A DNA stretch of 40,503 nt from an uncultured Erysipelotrichaceae bacterium (lineage in GTDB: Bacteria > Bacillota_I > Bacilli_A > Erysipelotrichales > Erysipelotrichaceae). The notes under the pieces are model-generated. The model saw only the letters and a program-made list of their open reading frames with translations. It was not told the origin of the DNA and searched no databases. This document shows, one piece after another, positions 1-7,466 of this stretch; position 1 is the first letter of the stretch; every line of letters begins with the position of its first letter. The position numbers and the translations under genes were made by a program. Location: NCBI GenBank assembly GCA_944326175.1, contig CALVCY010000098.1, positions 1 through 40,503 on the forward strand, in the 5' to 3' direction.

Positions 1-157
1 TTTTGTCATCCTTGGATTGCAATAAATATTGGAATACCGATAAAAGCATGCTTTTTCCACTGCCGCTTTCACCGATCACACCATGGATGCCTTTATCGAA
101 ATGGATGGTGATATCACGAATAAAACGGTAATTGTGAATGGATATGGATCGGATCAT
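1..157 (-). CDS. recN: RecN-like / ABC-type ATPase, N-terminal part only
   Basis: The first 52 residues of a P-loop ATPase are visible; the rest lies beyond the window edge. The protein opens with a short beta-rich stretch (MIRSISIHNYRFI) and then has Walker A GESGSGKS at about residues 32-39. This is the layout of RecN, the SMC-like ATPase that handles double-strand breaks. Context agrees, because recN usually lies downstream of the xseA-xseB-ispA-dxs block in Firmicutes. GESGSGKS also occurs in ABC transporter ATPases, so the call is not certain. The start is ATG at 157, with GGGAGG seven to eight bases upstream. That ribosome site forms the 3' arm of a terminator-like hairpin (see 158-190). 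Confidence 0.5.
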   Translation of the reverse strand, partial: MIRSISIHNYRFIRDITIHFDKGIHGVIGESGSGKSMLLSVFQYLLQSKDDK

Positions 158-190
158 AAAAAAACCTCCCATCTCCTTAAGAGACGGAAG
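158..190 (-). promoter_or_regulatory. Terminator-like hairpin covering the Shine-Dalgarno site of the RecN-like gene
   Basis: Read on the minus strand, CTTCCGTCTC and GAGATGGGAG pair over ten positions (two of them G-U) around a five-base loop. G and seven T follow, and the next base is the A of the ATG. This has the form of a Rho-independent terminator. It could end ridA transcripts, or act as an attenuator of the downstream gene, because the 3' arm contains the GGGAGG ribosome site. Confidence 0.6.
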
Positions 191-232
191 GTGTAGATTT
201 GGACAAATATTACAAATATTAATGAATGAAAA

Positions 233-607
233 CTAGACGATCTGAGCAATCACTTCGATTTCGACCAAGACATCTTTAGGCAATTGGACTACACTGAAGC
301 AACTGCGGGCCGGCTTGCTGGTAAAATAAGTGGCATAGACGTCATTGAATGCCCCAAAGTCGTGCATGTCTTTTAGAAAGCAGGTGGTTTTGACCACATG
401 ATCAAAGTCGCTGCCAGCAGCTTTTAAGATGGCTTCGATATTTTTGCAGACTTGATGGGTCTGGGTTTGGATATTTTCCCCCACTACATTCATCGTGGTA
501 GGATCTAGCGGAATGGAACCAGATAGAAATACGAGATCACCAACGACTTTGGCTTGGGAATACGGTCCGATAGCAGCGGGTGCAGAATCGATATGGATGG
601 TTTGCAT
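233..607 (-). CDS. ridA: RidA family enamine/imine deaminase
   Basis: A 124-residue protein that matches the RidA (YjgF/YER057c/UK114) family over its full length. These small cytosolic trimers hydrolyse reactive 2-aminoacrylate and related imines made by PLP enzymes. Family marks are the N-terminal AAIGPYSQA, FLSGSIPLDP, and the C-terminal PARSCFSVVQLP followed by VEIEVIA. The arginine of PARS matches the substrate-carboxylate-binding Arg of known members. The start is supported by AAAGGA nine bases upstream. It lies between dxs and the RecN-like gene, which is not its usual place in the recN neighbourhood, so it may be a local insertion. A terminator separates it from dxs. Confidence 0.93.
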   Translation of the reverse strand: MQTIHIDSAPAAIGPYSQAKVVGDLVFLSGSIPLDPTTMNVVGENIQTQTHQVCKNIEAILKAAGSDFDHVVKTTCFLKDMHDFGAFNDVYATYFTSKPARSCFSVVQLPKDVLVEIEVIAQIV

Positions 608-649
608 AAAGGTATGTCCTTTCTTGATATGGTTCTATCATAACAGAAA

Positions 650-676
650 ATGGTCCGACCATGATGGTCGAACCAT
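650..676 (-). terminator. dxs terminator made of two tandem copies of the 13-bp palindrome
   Basis: Two bases past the dxs stop lie ATGGTCGAACCAT (664-676) and ATGGTCCGACCAT (650-662), one base apart (plus-strand spelling). Each is a palindrome, and the two also pair with each other with one mismatch. On the minus strand TTTTCTGTT follows, so the pair probably acts as a transcription terminator. Confidence 0.6.
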
Positions 677-678
677 AT

Positions 679-2526
679 TTACAATGTGCTGATCCACTCA
701 TCGATCCTGGAGTAATCGATATGGTATGCACTTTTAAGTCGAGCTGTTTGACCATGGGTGACATACACATCATCGATGCCCACGCGGGTCAAATGGATGC
801 ATCGATTCATTGAATTGGCATATTCTAAGATCGCACTGCCTAATCCACCGGCTAAAATATCTGGTTCATACACCAATATGGGTAAGTGAGTATCGAACAA
901 CTGATCCAACATCGATTCATCCAATGGTTTGAAAAAACGAGCATTGATGACGTGGATATGGTTGGAACCATAATAATCTCGGATCTTGAGCACATCATCC
1001 CCATAAGTGATGATGATGCCTTTGGCATCATCGGCACTAAACCATTCCCAACTGCCCACAGCAATGGGTTTTCCATCATCTTTTTTAAATGGAACGGATC
1101 CTCTTGGAAAACGGATCGCAAACGGATGCTGTTGGTTGAAACCACATTTCAATAGTGCCATCGCTTCGGCCGCATCTTTGGGTTGAGAAAGGATGATATT
1201 GGGCAAAGAACGCAATATGGAAATATCGAATACCCCATGATGGGTCGCGCCATCTTCCCCTACTAATCCGGCACGATCGATCCCGATCACTACGGGTAAG
1301 TCCATTCGACAGATATCATGGTTGATCTGGTCGTAACACCGTTGTAAAAACGAAGAATAGACATCCAAAAACGGTCGTTTCCCACCCAATGCGATCCCTG
1401 CTGCCAATGTGGCGGCATGCTCTTCCGAGATCCCCGTATCGAAACTACGATCGGGATATCGCGCAAAAAAGTCATCCAATGCAGAACCATGGATCATGGC
1501 GGGTGTGATGGCGACGATATTGGGATTATCCTTGGCTAATATCGAAAGATCATCCGTGATGGTCTTGGACCAGGATTTATATCCGATCGGGGTGGAGACC
1601 AACGCTTTACCGGTCAATGGATCAAATGGTCCAAGACCATGATAAACGCCGATCGTATCGGCTTCACAATAGGAAACCCCTTTGCCTTTCGTGGTCAACA
1701 CATGGACGACGACCGGTCCATCTTGTTTTTCTTTGGCTACGGTAAGGGTTTGGATCAGATCACGGAAATTGTGACCATCCACTGGACCAAGATAATCCAG
1801 ATCGAATTCGCCAAAGATCCCAGACTGGACCACGGCATCCTTGAAGGCATTTTTGATGGTGGTCAACGATTCTAACGCACTGTTGCCGTATTTATGGTTA
1901 CGTAACCAAGACTTTAGATCCTTTTTGACATTGGTGTAGCCTTTGGAAGAACGTAATTTGGCGAATGCTTTGGTCAGACCACCGACATTTCTGGAAATGG
2001 ACATATTGTTGTCGTTGAAGATGATGATCATGTTTTTCTTCAACTGACCGATATGATTGAGTGCTTCCAACGATTCACCACTGGTCATCGATCCATCACC
2101 GACTACAGCGACCACATTGTAATCGTCGTGGTTGAGATCACGGTCGATGGCAAAACCAAGCGCTGCAGATAATGCAGTGGATGAATGCCCGGCTTCAAAA
2201 CAATCATAGACGCTTTCACAACGTTTTTGAAATCCGCTCAATCCACCATATTGACGTAAATGGTCAAAACCATCGGCTCTGCCGGTCAATATCTTATGTA
2301 CATAACATTGATGCCCAACGTCGAATAATAATTTATCTTTCGGAAAGTCAAAGACTTTGTGTAATGCGATCGTCAATTCCACAATCCCAAGGTTGCTGGA
2401 AAGATGACCGCCGGTCTTGGACAGTTCGTCCATCAAAAAGCCACGGATATCCTTGGCTAATTCGCTACATTGTTGATTGTTCAAATTTTTCAAAAAAGAC
2501 GGATCTTTGATCGAACGAACATCCAT
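679..2526 (-). CDS. dxs: 1-deoxy-D-xylulose-5-phosphate synthase
   Basis: This is the first enzyme of the MEP isoprenoid pathway; it condenses pyruvate and glyceraldehyde 3-phosphate with thiamine diphosphate. It has 615 residues, the usual length. The thiamine diphosphate and magnesium motif is GDGSMTSGE...NDNNMSIS at about residues 142-175. The catalytic His region is GHQCYVHKILTGR, the catalytic Glu is in GISEEHAATLAAG (about 366), and the transketolase-like C-terminal half carries DRAGLVGEDGATHHG. The start at 2526 has AAAGGAAG upstream. It follows ispA by 52 bases, so two consecutive isoprenoid steps are probably expressed together with the exonuclease VII genes. Confidence 0.97.
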   Translation of the reverse strand: MDVRSIKDPSFLKNLNNQQCSELAKDIRGFLMDELSKTGGHLSSNLGIVELTIALHKVFDFPKDKLLFDVGHQCYVHKILTGRADGFDHLRQYGGLSGFQKRCESVYDCFEAGHSSTALSAALGFAIDRDLNHDDYNVVAVVGDGSMTSGESLEALNHIGQLKKNMIIIFNDNNMSISRNVGGLTKAFAKLRSSKGYTNVKKDLKSWLRNHKYGNSALESLTTIKNAFKDAVVQSGIFGEFDLDYLGPVDGHNFRDLIQTLTVAKEKQDGPVVVHVLTTKGKGVSYCEADTIGVYHGLGPFDPLTGKALVSTPIGYKSWSKTITDDLSILAKDNPNIVAITPAMIHGSALDDFFARYPDRSFDTGISEEHAATLAAGIALGGKRPFLDVYSSFLQRCYDQINHDICRMDLPVVIGIDRAGLVGEDGATHHGVFDISILRSLPNIILSQPKDAAEAMALLKCGFNQQHPFAIRFPRGSVPFKKDDGKPIAVGSWEWFSADDAKGIIITYGDDVLKIRDYYGSNHIHVINARFFKPLDESMLDQLFDTHLPILVYEPDILAGGLGSAILEYANSMNRCIHLTRVGIDDVYVTHGQTARLKSAYHIDYSRIDEWISTL

Positions 2527-2578
2527 GGCTCATGCTTCCTTTCATGCTTCAAACAAAGAATTAGAATGGTTTTAACTC

Positions 2579-3427
2579 TCAATGTTGACGTTGTATCAAT
2601 GCGTGGATGAAATCCTGTAATGGTTTAGGATCACTCAGGTGTAAGGTGGTTAAGACCAAAGAAAGTGCGTGGTCGTAATAATCCTGCATCATGGTTTGAG
2701 CCTTGGTCAAACCAAATAATGACACACTGGTGCTTTTTTCATTGCGGACGTCACTGTTATTTTTTCCTAACGTCGTTTCATCTTTGGTCACATCGAAAAT
2801 ATCATCCTGAAACTGGAAAGCGATCCCAAGATCATATCCGATATTTTCCAATGCATTGAGATCTTCATCGTGACTGCTCGCGATCCCACCTAACATCAAG
2901 GCTGCGGATAATAGGCAACCGGTTTTGTATTGATGCAGCTTCAATAACGTTTGGGCATCGATTTGGGTGTGTTCACTGGCCAAATCGATGCATTGACCAT
3001 ACACCATGCCATTGGCCATCCTGGCCAATGTGGAAGCGGCCAGTACTTTTTGATGATCATTGAGTGAAACGGAAGTGGCAATGACTTCAAATGCTAAGGT
3101 GTTGAGACCATCCCCTGCCAACGTCGCATTATCGGCACCATAGACCATATGGTTGGTGGGGACACCCCGACGCAATGTGTCATCATCCATACACGGAAGA
3201 TCATCATGGATCAACGAATAGGTATGGATGCATTCCACTGCCATGGCTAGATCATAGCTGATGAATGGATCGATGCCATAACTGGAAGTGGTATCGATCA
3301 CCAATTGGGGACGGACTCGTTTTCCACCATGTTGCAATAATGAATAGGCCATGGCATCACTGGTTTGACCAGGGTAAGGCAGTAATGCAGAAAAACGTTT
3401 TGCAATATAGCTTTCAAAATCATGCAT
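2579..3427 (-). CDS. ispA: Polyprenyl (farnesyl) diphosphate synthase
   Basis: A 282-residue all-helical trans-prenyltransferase that makes farnesyl (or geranylgeranyl) diphosphate from IPP and DMAPP, feeding undecaprenyl phosphate and quinone synthesis. The first aspartate-rich motif is DDLPCMDDD, with the two-residue insertion typical of short-chain bacterial enzymes. The second is FQDDIFD. GGKRVRP near residue 36 binds IPP. The start codon overlaps the end of xseB by eight bases (ATGCATGA), so translation is probably coupled. Product length cannot be decided from the sequence. Confidence 0.94.
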   Translation of the reverse strand: MHDFESYIAKRFSALLPYPGQTSDAMAYSLLQHGGKRVRPQLVIDTTSSYGIDPFISYDLAMAVECIHTYSLIHDDLPCMDDDTLRRGVPTNHMVYGADNATLAGDGLNTLAFEVIATSVSLNDHQKVLAASTLARMANGMVYGQCIDLASEHTQIDAQTLLKLHQYKTGCLLSAALMLGGIASSHDEDLNALENIGYDLGIAFQFQDDIFDVTKDETTLGKNNSDVRNEKSTSVSLFGLTKAQTMMQDYYDHALSLVLTTLHLSDPKPLQDFIHALIQRQH

Positions 3428-3644
3428 CGCCGTTTCCTTCTTTCTTCAATGGTTCAACCAATTCATTATATTTATTTTCATACACTTTGAGTGCGCTATC
3501 ACATGATTTCACACACTGTAGTCCTTCTTCGAATAGTTTGAATGCATCATCCAACGCAATGGAACTGTTGTTCAATGCTTCAACGATTTCACTCAGTCGA
3601 TTCATGTTCGTTTCAAAAGTTGCACTTTTTTTCTTTTCGCTCAT
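3420..3644 (-). CDS. xseB: Exodeoxyribonuclease VII small subunit
   Basis: A 74-residue, mostly helical protein with the XseB pattern: FETNMNRLSEIVEALNNSS, then LDDAFKLFEEGLQCVKSC. It binds the coiled-coil part of XseA in the nuclease that trims single-stranded DNA from both ends. The gene sits three bases after xseA and overlaps ispA by eight bases, the usual Firmicute order. Confidence 0.93.
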   Translation of the reverse strand: MSEKKKSATFETNMNRLSEIVEALNNSSIALDDAFKLFEEGLQCVKSCDSALKVYENKYNELVEPLKKEGNGDA

Positions 3645-3647
3645 GGT

Positions 3648-4925
3648 TTACTCCGTTTCATTGATGCTTTCTACCCGACTTTTGATGCTTCCATCTTTAA
3701 AGCGGGTGATGATGGTTTGATCCATATGGATTTGTTGGATGCTGGTAATGGGGTGATTGGATTGGTCCAAACTCATGGAATATCCCCGATTGAGGATCTT
3801 CAATGGAGATAATGCATCCAATGTTTTACTGGTTTGAACCAATAGATTTTCTTTGTTTTCACGCAATCGATCCATGCGTTGGATCAATTGCTGTTTCATG
3901 GATTTTAATTGATCGCTACGATTATTGATCCGAGTCGAAAAAATGGATAGACCATCTCGATAGTGGTCCAGTTTCTGTGCCATCAGATCGAGTTGATGAC
4001 GGATCAATATGGGGGATAAGGTCGTTTTTAAGTGAGTGAATTGCTGGCTCGTCAATTTCAATCGTTGTGTAAGTATTTCGACCATCCGTTTTCGATTCGT
4101 CAAGATCTCCGTGATGACATCATCCAATAATGGTGTTGCCAGTTCCACGGCACCAGTGGGTGTATTGGCCCGTACATCGGCGATATAATCGATCAATGTC
4201 GTATCCGAATCATGGCCGACACCACTGACGACGGGTGTGACCATCGTATGGATGGTTTCAACCAATAACGCATCATTGAATGCCCATAAATCTTCGATCG
4301 ATCCACCTCCACGAGCAACGATGATCACATCCACCTTCCCATCCAATTGCCGCAATGCTTGTGCGATCTGCGCCGCTGCCCCTTCCCCTTGGACTAGCGT
4401 ATTGATCTCATGGATGCTCGCCACCGGCCAGCGCCGTTTCAAGGTGGTATGGATATCTGCTTGCGCCGCCGAAGCGGCGCCAGTGATCACACCGATATCA
4501 AAGGGATAGCGTGGCAATGGTTTTTTCAACGATGGATCGAAATAGCCTTTATTTTGATAGAATTCTATGGTTTGCTGCAGTTTAGCCAATAGTGCGCCTA
4601 ATCCATAAGGCTCCATGGCTACGACATTCAATTGAAGTGAACCATTTGGACCATAATAATCCACACTGCCACTGACCAAAACCATATCCCCTTCATGGAT
4701 CTTGAATTGAACCATGCGGTTATATCGGGAAAACATCACTGCTTTGATCCGGGAAGTGTCATCTTTTAATGAAAAGTACCAGTGACCGGAATAATGCTGT
4801 GTCAGATTGCTGATCTCTCCGATAACGTGGATATGTTGCAATGCGGGGGTGGTCTTGACCACATTAGCAATGATCCGGTTCAATGAGGAAACCGAATAAG
4901 CAAACGGAGTATTTTGATCAGGCAT
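3648..4925 (-). CDS. xseA: Exodeoxyribonuclease VII large subunit
   Basis: A 425-residue catalytic subunit of exonuclease VII. The N-terminal OB fold (about 1-100) binds single-stranded DNA. The catalytic core holds VIVARGGGSIEDLWAFND and GVGHDSDTTLIDYIADVRANTPTGAVEL. A long charged helical region (about 270-380) should be the coiled coil that binds XseB copies. The first eight bases overlap the end of nusB, so nusB-xseA-xseB-ispA-dxs reads as one transcription unit. Confidence 0.96.
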   Translation of the reverse strand: MPDQNTPFAYSVSSLNRIIANVVKTTPALQHIHVIGEISNLTQHYSGHWYFSLKDDTSRIKAVMFSRYNRMVQFKIHEGDMVLVSGSVDYYGPNGSLQLNVVAMEPYGLGALLAKLQQTIEFYQNKGYFDPSLKKPLPRYPFDIGVITGAASAAQADIHTTLKRRWPVASIHEINTLVQGEGAAAQIAQALRQLDGKVDVIIVARGGGSIEDLWAFNDALLVETIHTMVTPVVSGVGHDSDTTLIDYIADVRANTPTGAVELATPLLDDVITEILTNRKRMVEILTQRLKLTSQQFTHLKTTLSPILIRHQLDLMAQKLDHYRDGLSIFSTRINNRSDQLKSMKQQLIQRMDRLRENKENLLVQTSKTLDALSPLKILNRGYSMSLDQSNHPITSIQQIHMDQTIITRFKDGSIKSRVESINETE

Positions 4926-5307
4926 GATCCAATACTCCGTTGACTAACTTATGAGCTTTTTCATCACAATAGGTCTTGCTTAATTCCACGGCTTCATTGA
5001 TGATGACGGCCTTGTCGGCACTGTGGATCGCCATTTCCGATAATGCCACTAACAAGATGGATTGTTCCACATAACCCAATCGTTGGAAGGTATATCCATT
5101 GAGTCGTTCGTTGATGATACGGATATAATGTTCCATATTGGCATCGATGTCTTCTACGATTTCTTTGACAAAAGGCGAACATTGATCCAATGGTTGATGA
5201 AATTGATCCTTGATTGCTTCATCGATTGAAGTGCCCACACATAAGGCTTGGTATATGACGACCATTAACCGGCGTCGTTCACCGGAACGGGACAAACTTT
5301 TGCTCAT
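4918..5307 (-). CDS. nusB: Transcription antitermination factor NusB
   Basis: I place the start at ATG 5307, giving 129 residues (MSKSLSRSGERRRLMVVIYQ), the normal NusB length. The frame stays open further upstream, but that part overlaps the divergent DUF5662 gene and does not resemble the family. NusB is a helical protein that binds boxA RNA together with S10 during rRNA antitermination. SERRRL-like N-terminal basic residues and the C-terminal AVIINEAVELSKTYCDEKAHKLVNGVLD are typical. No Shine-Dalgarno site precedes the start; a -10-like box ends seven bases before the ATG, so the message may be leaderless. Confidence 0.93.
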   Translation of the reverse strand: MSKSLSRSGERRRLMVVIYQALCVGTSIDEAIKDQFHQPLDQCSPFVKEIVEDIDANMEHYIRIINERLNGYTFQRLGYVEQSILLVALSEMAIHSADKAVIINEAVELSKTYCDEKAHKLVNGVLDHA

Positions 5308-5314
5308 GGCAAAT

Positions 5315-5343
5315 ATTTTACAGGATTGGCGCATAAATTTAAA
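5315..5343 (-). promoter_or_regulatory. nusB promoter, probably giving a leaderless transcript
   Basis: On the minus strand a TTTAAA -35-like box (5338-5343) is followed by a 17-base spacer and TAAAAT (5315-5320). The ATG comes seven bases later. With transcription starting about seven bases after the -10, the A of the ATG would be the first nucleotide. The stretch from the -10 to the start codon is nearly identical to the one at rnc. Confidence 0.55.
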
Positions 5344-5387
5344 GAGTGAAACCATCGTGTAACGATGATAAAACCATGGTTTGAGTA

Positions 5388-5393
5388 TACAAT
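5388..5393 (+). promoter_or_regulatory. Putative -10 box of the DUF5662 gene
   Basis: TACAAT, preceded by TA, ends seven bases before ATG 5401, and no ribosome-binding site is visible between them. The spacing is the same as at nusB and rnc. I see no good -35 box, so the call rests on position and on the missing Shine-Dalgarno site. Confidence 0.4.
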
Positions 5394-5400
5394 AGTAACC

Positions 5401-5961
5401 ATGAGTGAGATTGAAACTCAAAAACCATGGCTCTATCGCTTCTTTGGTCATCTATCTACCATTACCCGTCATAAATTCTGGGTCGGGTATTATTGTTTCA
5501 AGGTCGGTTTATATAAACAAGGACTGTTCCATGATCTAAGCAAATATCATCCCAAAGAATTTTTAAACGGTGTGCGTTATTTTCAAGGCAATCGCTCCCC
5601 GATCGATAAAGAAAAAGAAGTCAATGGCGTCAGTTACGGATGGTTGCACCATATCGGTCACAATGCCCATCATTGGGAACACTTTGTGGATCTAGATCGT
5701 AAACATGATTGCTTCGTGGCATACCGCATGCCCGATCGCTATGTGCTGGAAAGCATTTGCGATCGTATGGCGGCATGCCGCATTTATCAGGGCAAACAAT
5801 ATGATAAAGCCAGTGCATTGGATTATTTCAACCATGGTAAAGATCAATATTTCATGCATGCAGATAACGCAAAACAATTTCGATATTATCTTGCTCTCAT
5901 TGCCGATGTTGGTTTCAACCAGGCGATTCCTGAATTAAAAAAACTGAATCATAAATCATAA
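5401..5961 (+). CDS. DUF5662 family protein
   Basis: A 186-residue cytosolic protein that I recognise as the uncharacterised DUF5662 family. Conserved blocks are GLYKQGLFHDLSKYHPKEF (about 39-57) and WLHHIGHNAHHWEHFVD (about 82-98), then MPDRYVLESICDRMAA. The His-Asp pair and the cluster of His residues suggest a bound metal, as in HD-type hydrolases, but this is inference. ATG 5401 is chosen because the family begins near here and a -10-like box lies just upstream; an in-frame ATG at 5365 would put the start upstream of that box. The membrane-protein gene follows after 16 bases and is probably co-transcribed. Confidence 0.8.
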   Translation: MSEIETQKPWLYRFFGHLSTITRHKFWVGYYCFKVGLYKQGLFHDLSKYHPKEFLNGVRYFQGNRSPIDKEKEVNGVSYGWLHHIGHNAHHWEHFVDLDRKHDCFVAYRMPDRYVLESICDRMAACRIYQGKQYDKASALDYFNHGKDQYFMHADNAKQFRYYLALIADVGFNQAIPELKKLNHKS

Positions 5962-5977
5962 AATCAAGGGTGACATT

Positions 5978-6808
5978 ATGCAGCAATATGATAAAAAAAC
6001 AGATATCCATGGTTCCACCATGGACAAGCAACTGGACTATACCATCGGTGAGCAGGGTTTTGACCATAACGATCAAACCACATCTTTCGATCAGGATTTG
6101 GATCAACAACGTCGCACTTATTATGGTAACCGTGCTTCGACCACTAAAGACTTTGAAACCACTGTCAATGATTTATTCGACAAAGCGGTCGATGGGATCA
6201 ATACCATCTTCAATGCCGGTGTACGGGCTGGAAAGCGTGTCTATAATGACTATAAGATCCGTAGTGGATTGAATTTTAAGATTTTAGACGATGCGGAAGT
6301 GGAATTGTTGGTCGACGACCATCGGGTCTACTATAAAAATTTCCTCATCGATTTAATGATGATGTTCGCTGGGATTGCTTCGATCATGCTGATCCCCTTC
6401 GTTGCTGATTTTTCGGTATTGATCTTAGCCGCATTGGCATTATGCATGGCGCTTTTATCGATCGGGATCTATCGACTCGTCAAAGATAGTTCGACATTCC
6501 GACGCAATACCGTTCACGTGCGTGGCAAGACCGTACAGATCACACCGAAAGCCGAAAAATGGGTCAAAGAAAAAAATACATCCAATCGCAACAATATGTA
6601 TCGCAGCATTGCCTTTGCCATTTGTTGCTATATCCTTCCCCTATTTGGGATCGTTGTGGCGGTGGCTTTACCATTTACAGAATTCTTTGTGATCTTAGGG
6701 ATGATCGTTTATTTAATGGCGATCTCACTTGGGACCGGCATGTTGGTATATTACACTGGGATGAACACTCTGTATCGCAATATCCTTGAACATCGTCGAT
6801 TCCGTTGA
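5978..6808 (+). CDS. Uncharacterised membrane protein with four predicted helices
   Basis: I do not recognise this 276-residue protein. It has a polar, Asp/Gln/Thr-rich N-terminal region of about 120 residues with no signal peptide. Two hydrophobic hairpins follow: about 123-170 (LIDLMMMFAGIASIMLIPF and SVLILAALALCMALLSIGIY) and about 208-262 (SIAFAICCYILPLFGIVVAV and FFVILGMIVYLMAISLGTG). A charged loop of about 38 residues lies between them. The gene starts with a good ribosome site (AAGGGTGAC) 16 bases after the DUF5662 gene, which suggests a shared transcript. A hairpin follows the stop. Confidence 0.75.
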   Translation: MQQYDKKTDIHGSTMDKQLDYTIGEQGFDHNDQTTSFDQDLDQQRRTYYGNRASTTKDFETTVNDLFDKAVDGINTIFNAGVRAGKRVYNDYKIRSGLNFKILDDAEVELLVDDHRVYYKNFLIDLMMMFAGIASIMLIPFVADFSVLILAALALCMALLSIGIYRLVKDSSTFRRNTVHVRGKTVQITPKAEKWVKEKNTSNRNNMYRSIAFAICCYILPLFGIVVAVALPFTEFFVILGMIVYLMAISLGTGMLVYYTGMNTLYRNILEHRRFR

Positions 6809-6847
6809 TCGTATCATGATCGAATAGTGTTTCCATCCTAAAGCAAT

Positions 6848-6876
6848 GCAGTGCCGCTTATTGAAAGCGGCACTGC
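6848..6876. terminator. Bidirectional hairpin between convergent genes
   Basis: GCAGTGCCGCTT and AAGCGGCACTGC pair perfectly over 12 bases around a five-base loop. The flanking T-runs are weak on both sides (GTGTATTTTA on the plus strand, GCATTGCTTT on the minus). Its place between two convergent genes fits a shared terminator. Confidence 0.7.
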
Positions 6877-6903
6877 GTGTATTTTATGGTCAGATCAAGC
6901 TTA

Positions 6904-7410
6904 TTAACGATCGGGATATTCGGGATTATCTTCTACATGAACATCGATCGTGATTTTATTCGGCAACATCGTATAACGGACACCTGCAGCATCAAACATC
7001 CGTTTGGATGCGATCACACTGGGGGTATCGGCATACTTGTCACATTCATAGACGATGTGTTTGATCCCACTTTGAATGATGGCTTTGGCACAATCATTGC
7101 ATGGAAACAGGGATACATATAAGGTGCATCCATCGACGTTACGATCAGAATTGAGGATCGCATTGAGCTCGGCATGGACCACATAGGCATATTTGTTGTC
7201 CAGAAAATTTTCATGGTTTTTATCCCAGGAGAACGTATCATCACTGCATCCTCTGGGCAAACCATTGTATCCGATGGATACGACCCGGTGTTTGTCATCC
7301 ACGATCACAGCACCCACTTGAGTATTGGGATCTTTGCTACGCAAAGCAGATAAATGGGCCAACCCCATGAAATAATGATCCCATGATAATACATTGTCAC
7401 GTTTACTCAT
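6904..7410 (-). CDS. Deoxycytidylate (dCMP) deaminase, ComEB-like
   Basis: A 168-residue zinc deaminase that converts dCMP to dUMP for thymidylate synthesis. The zinc and catalytic motifs are HAELNAIL (about residue 80) and PCNDCAKAIIQSG (about residue 105). The segment VGAVIVDDKHRVVSIGYNGLPRGCSDD is typical of dCMP deaminases rather than cytidine deaminases. It is preceded by a strong site, GGGGAG. In Bacillus the relative is ComEB, which sits in a competence operon, but no competence genes lie next to this one. Confidence 0.9.
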   Translation of the reverse strand: MSKRDNVLSWDHYFMGLAHLSALRSKDPNTQVGAVIVDDKHRVVSIGYNGLPRGCSDDTFSWDKNHENFLDNKYAYVVHAELNAILNSDRNVDGCTLYVSLFPCNDCAKAIIQSGIKHIVYECDKYADTPSVIASKRMFDAAGVRYTMLPNKITIDVHVEDNPEYPDR

Positions 7411-7466
7411 AACAGTCTCCCCTTCAATGTAATGTCTAGCTTCATATTAACGTATAATCAGTCCCT

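Noticed and set aside
4463..4480. Hairpin GCGCCGC-CGAA-GCGGCGC inside xseA
   Set aside because: Short arms in a GC-rich, Ala-rich coding stretch with no T-run; probably chance.
5308..5451. Longer N-terminus of nusB (48 extra residues)
   Set aside because: The extra part overlaps the divergent DUF5662 gene and its start, does not resemble NusB, and the ATG at 5307 gives the normal family length.
6877..7122. Plus-strand frame of 81 codons opposite the dCMP deaminase
   Set aside because: Fully antisense to a gene with intact zinc motifs; no ribosome site.
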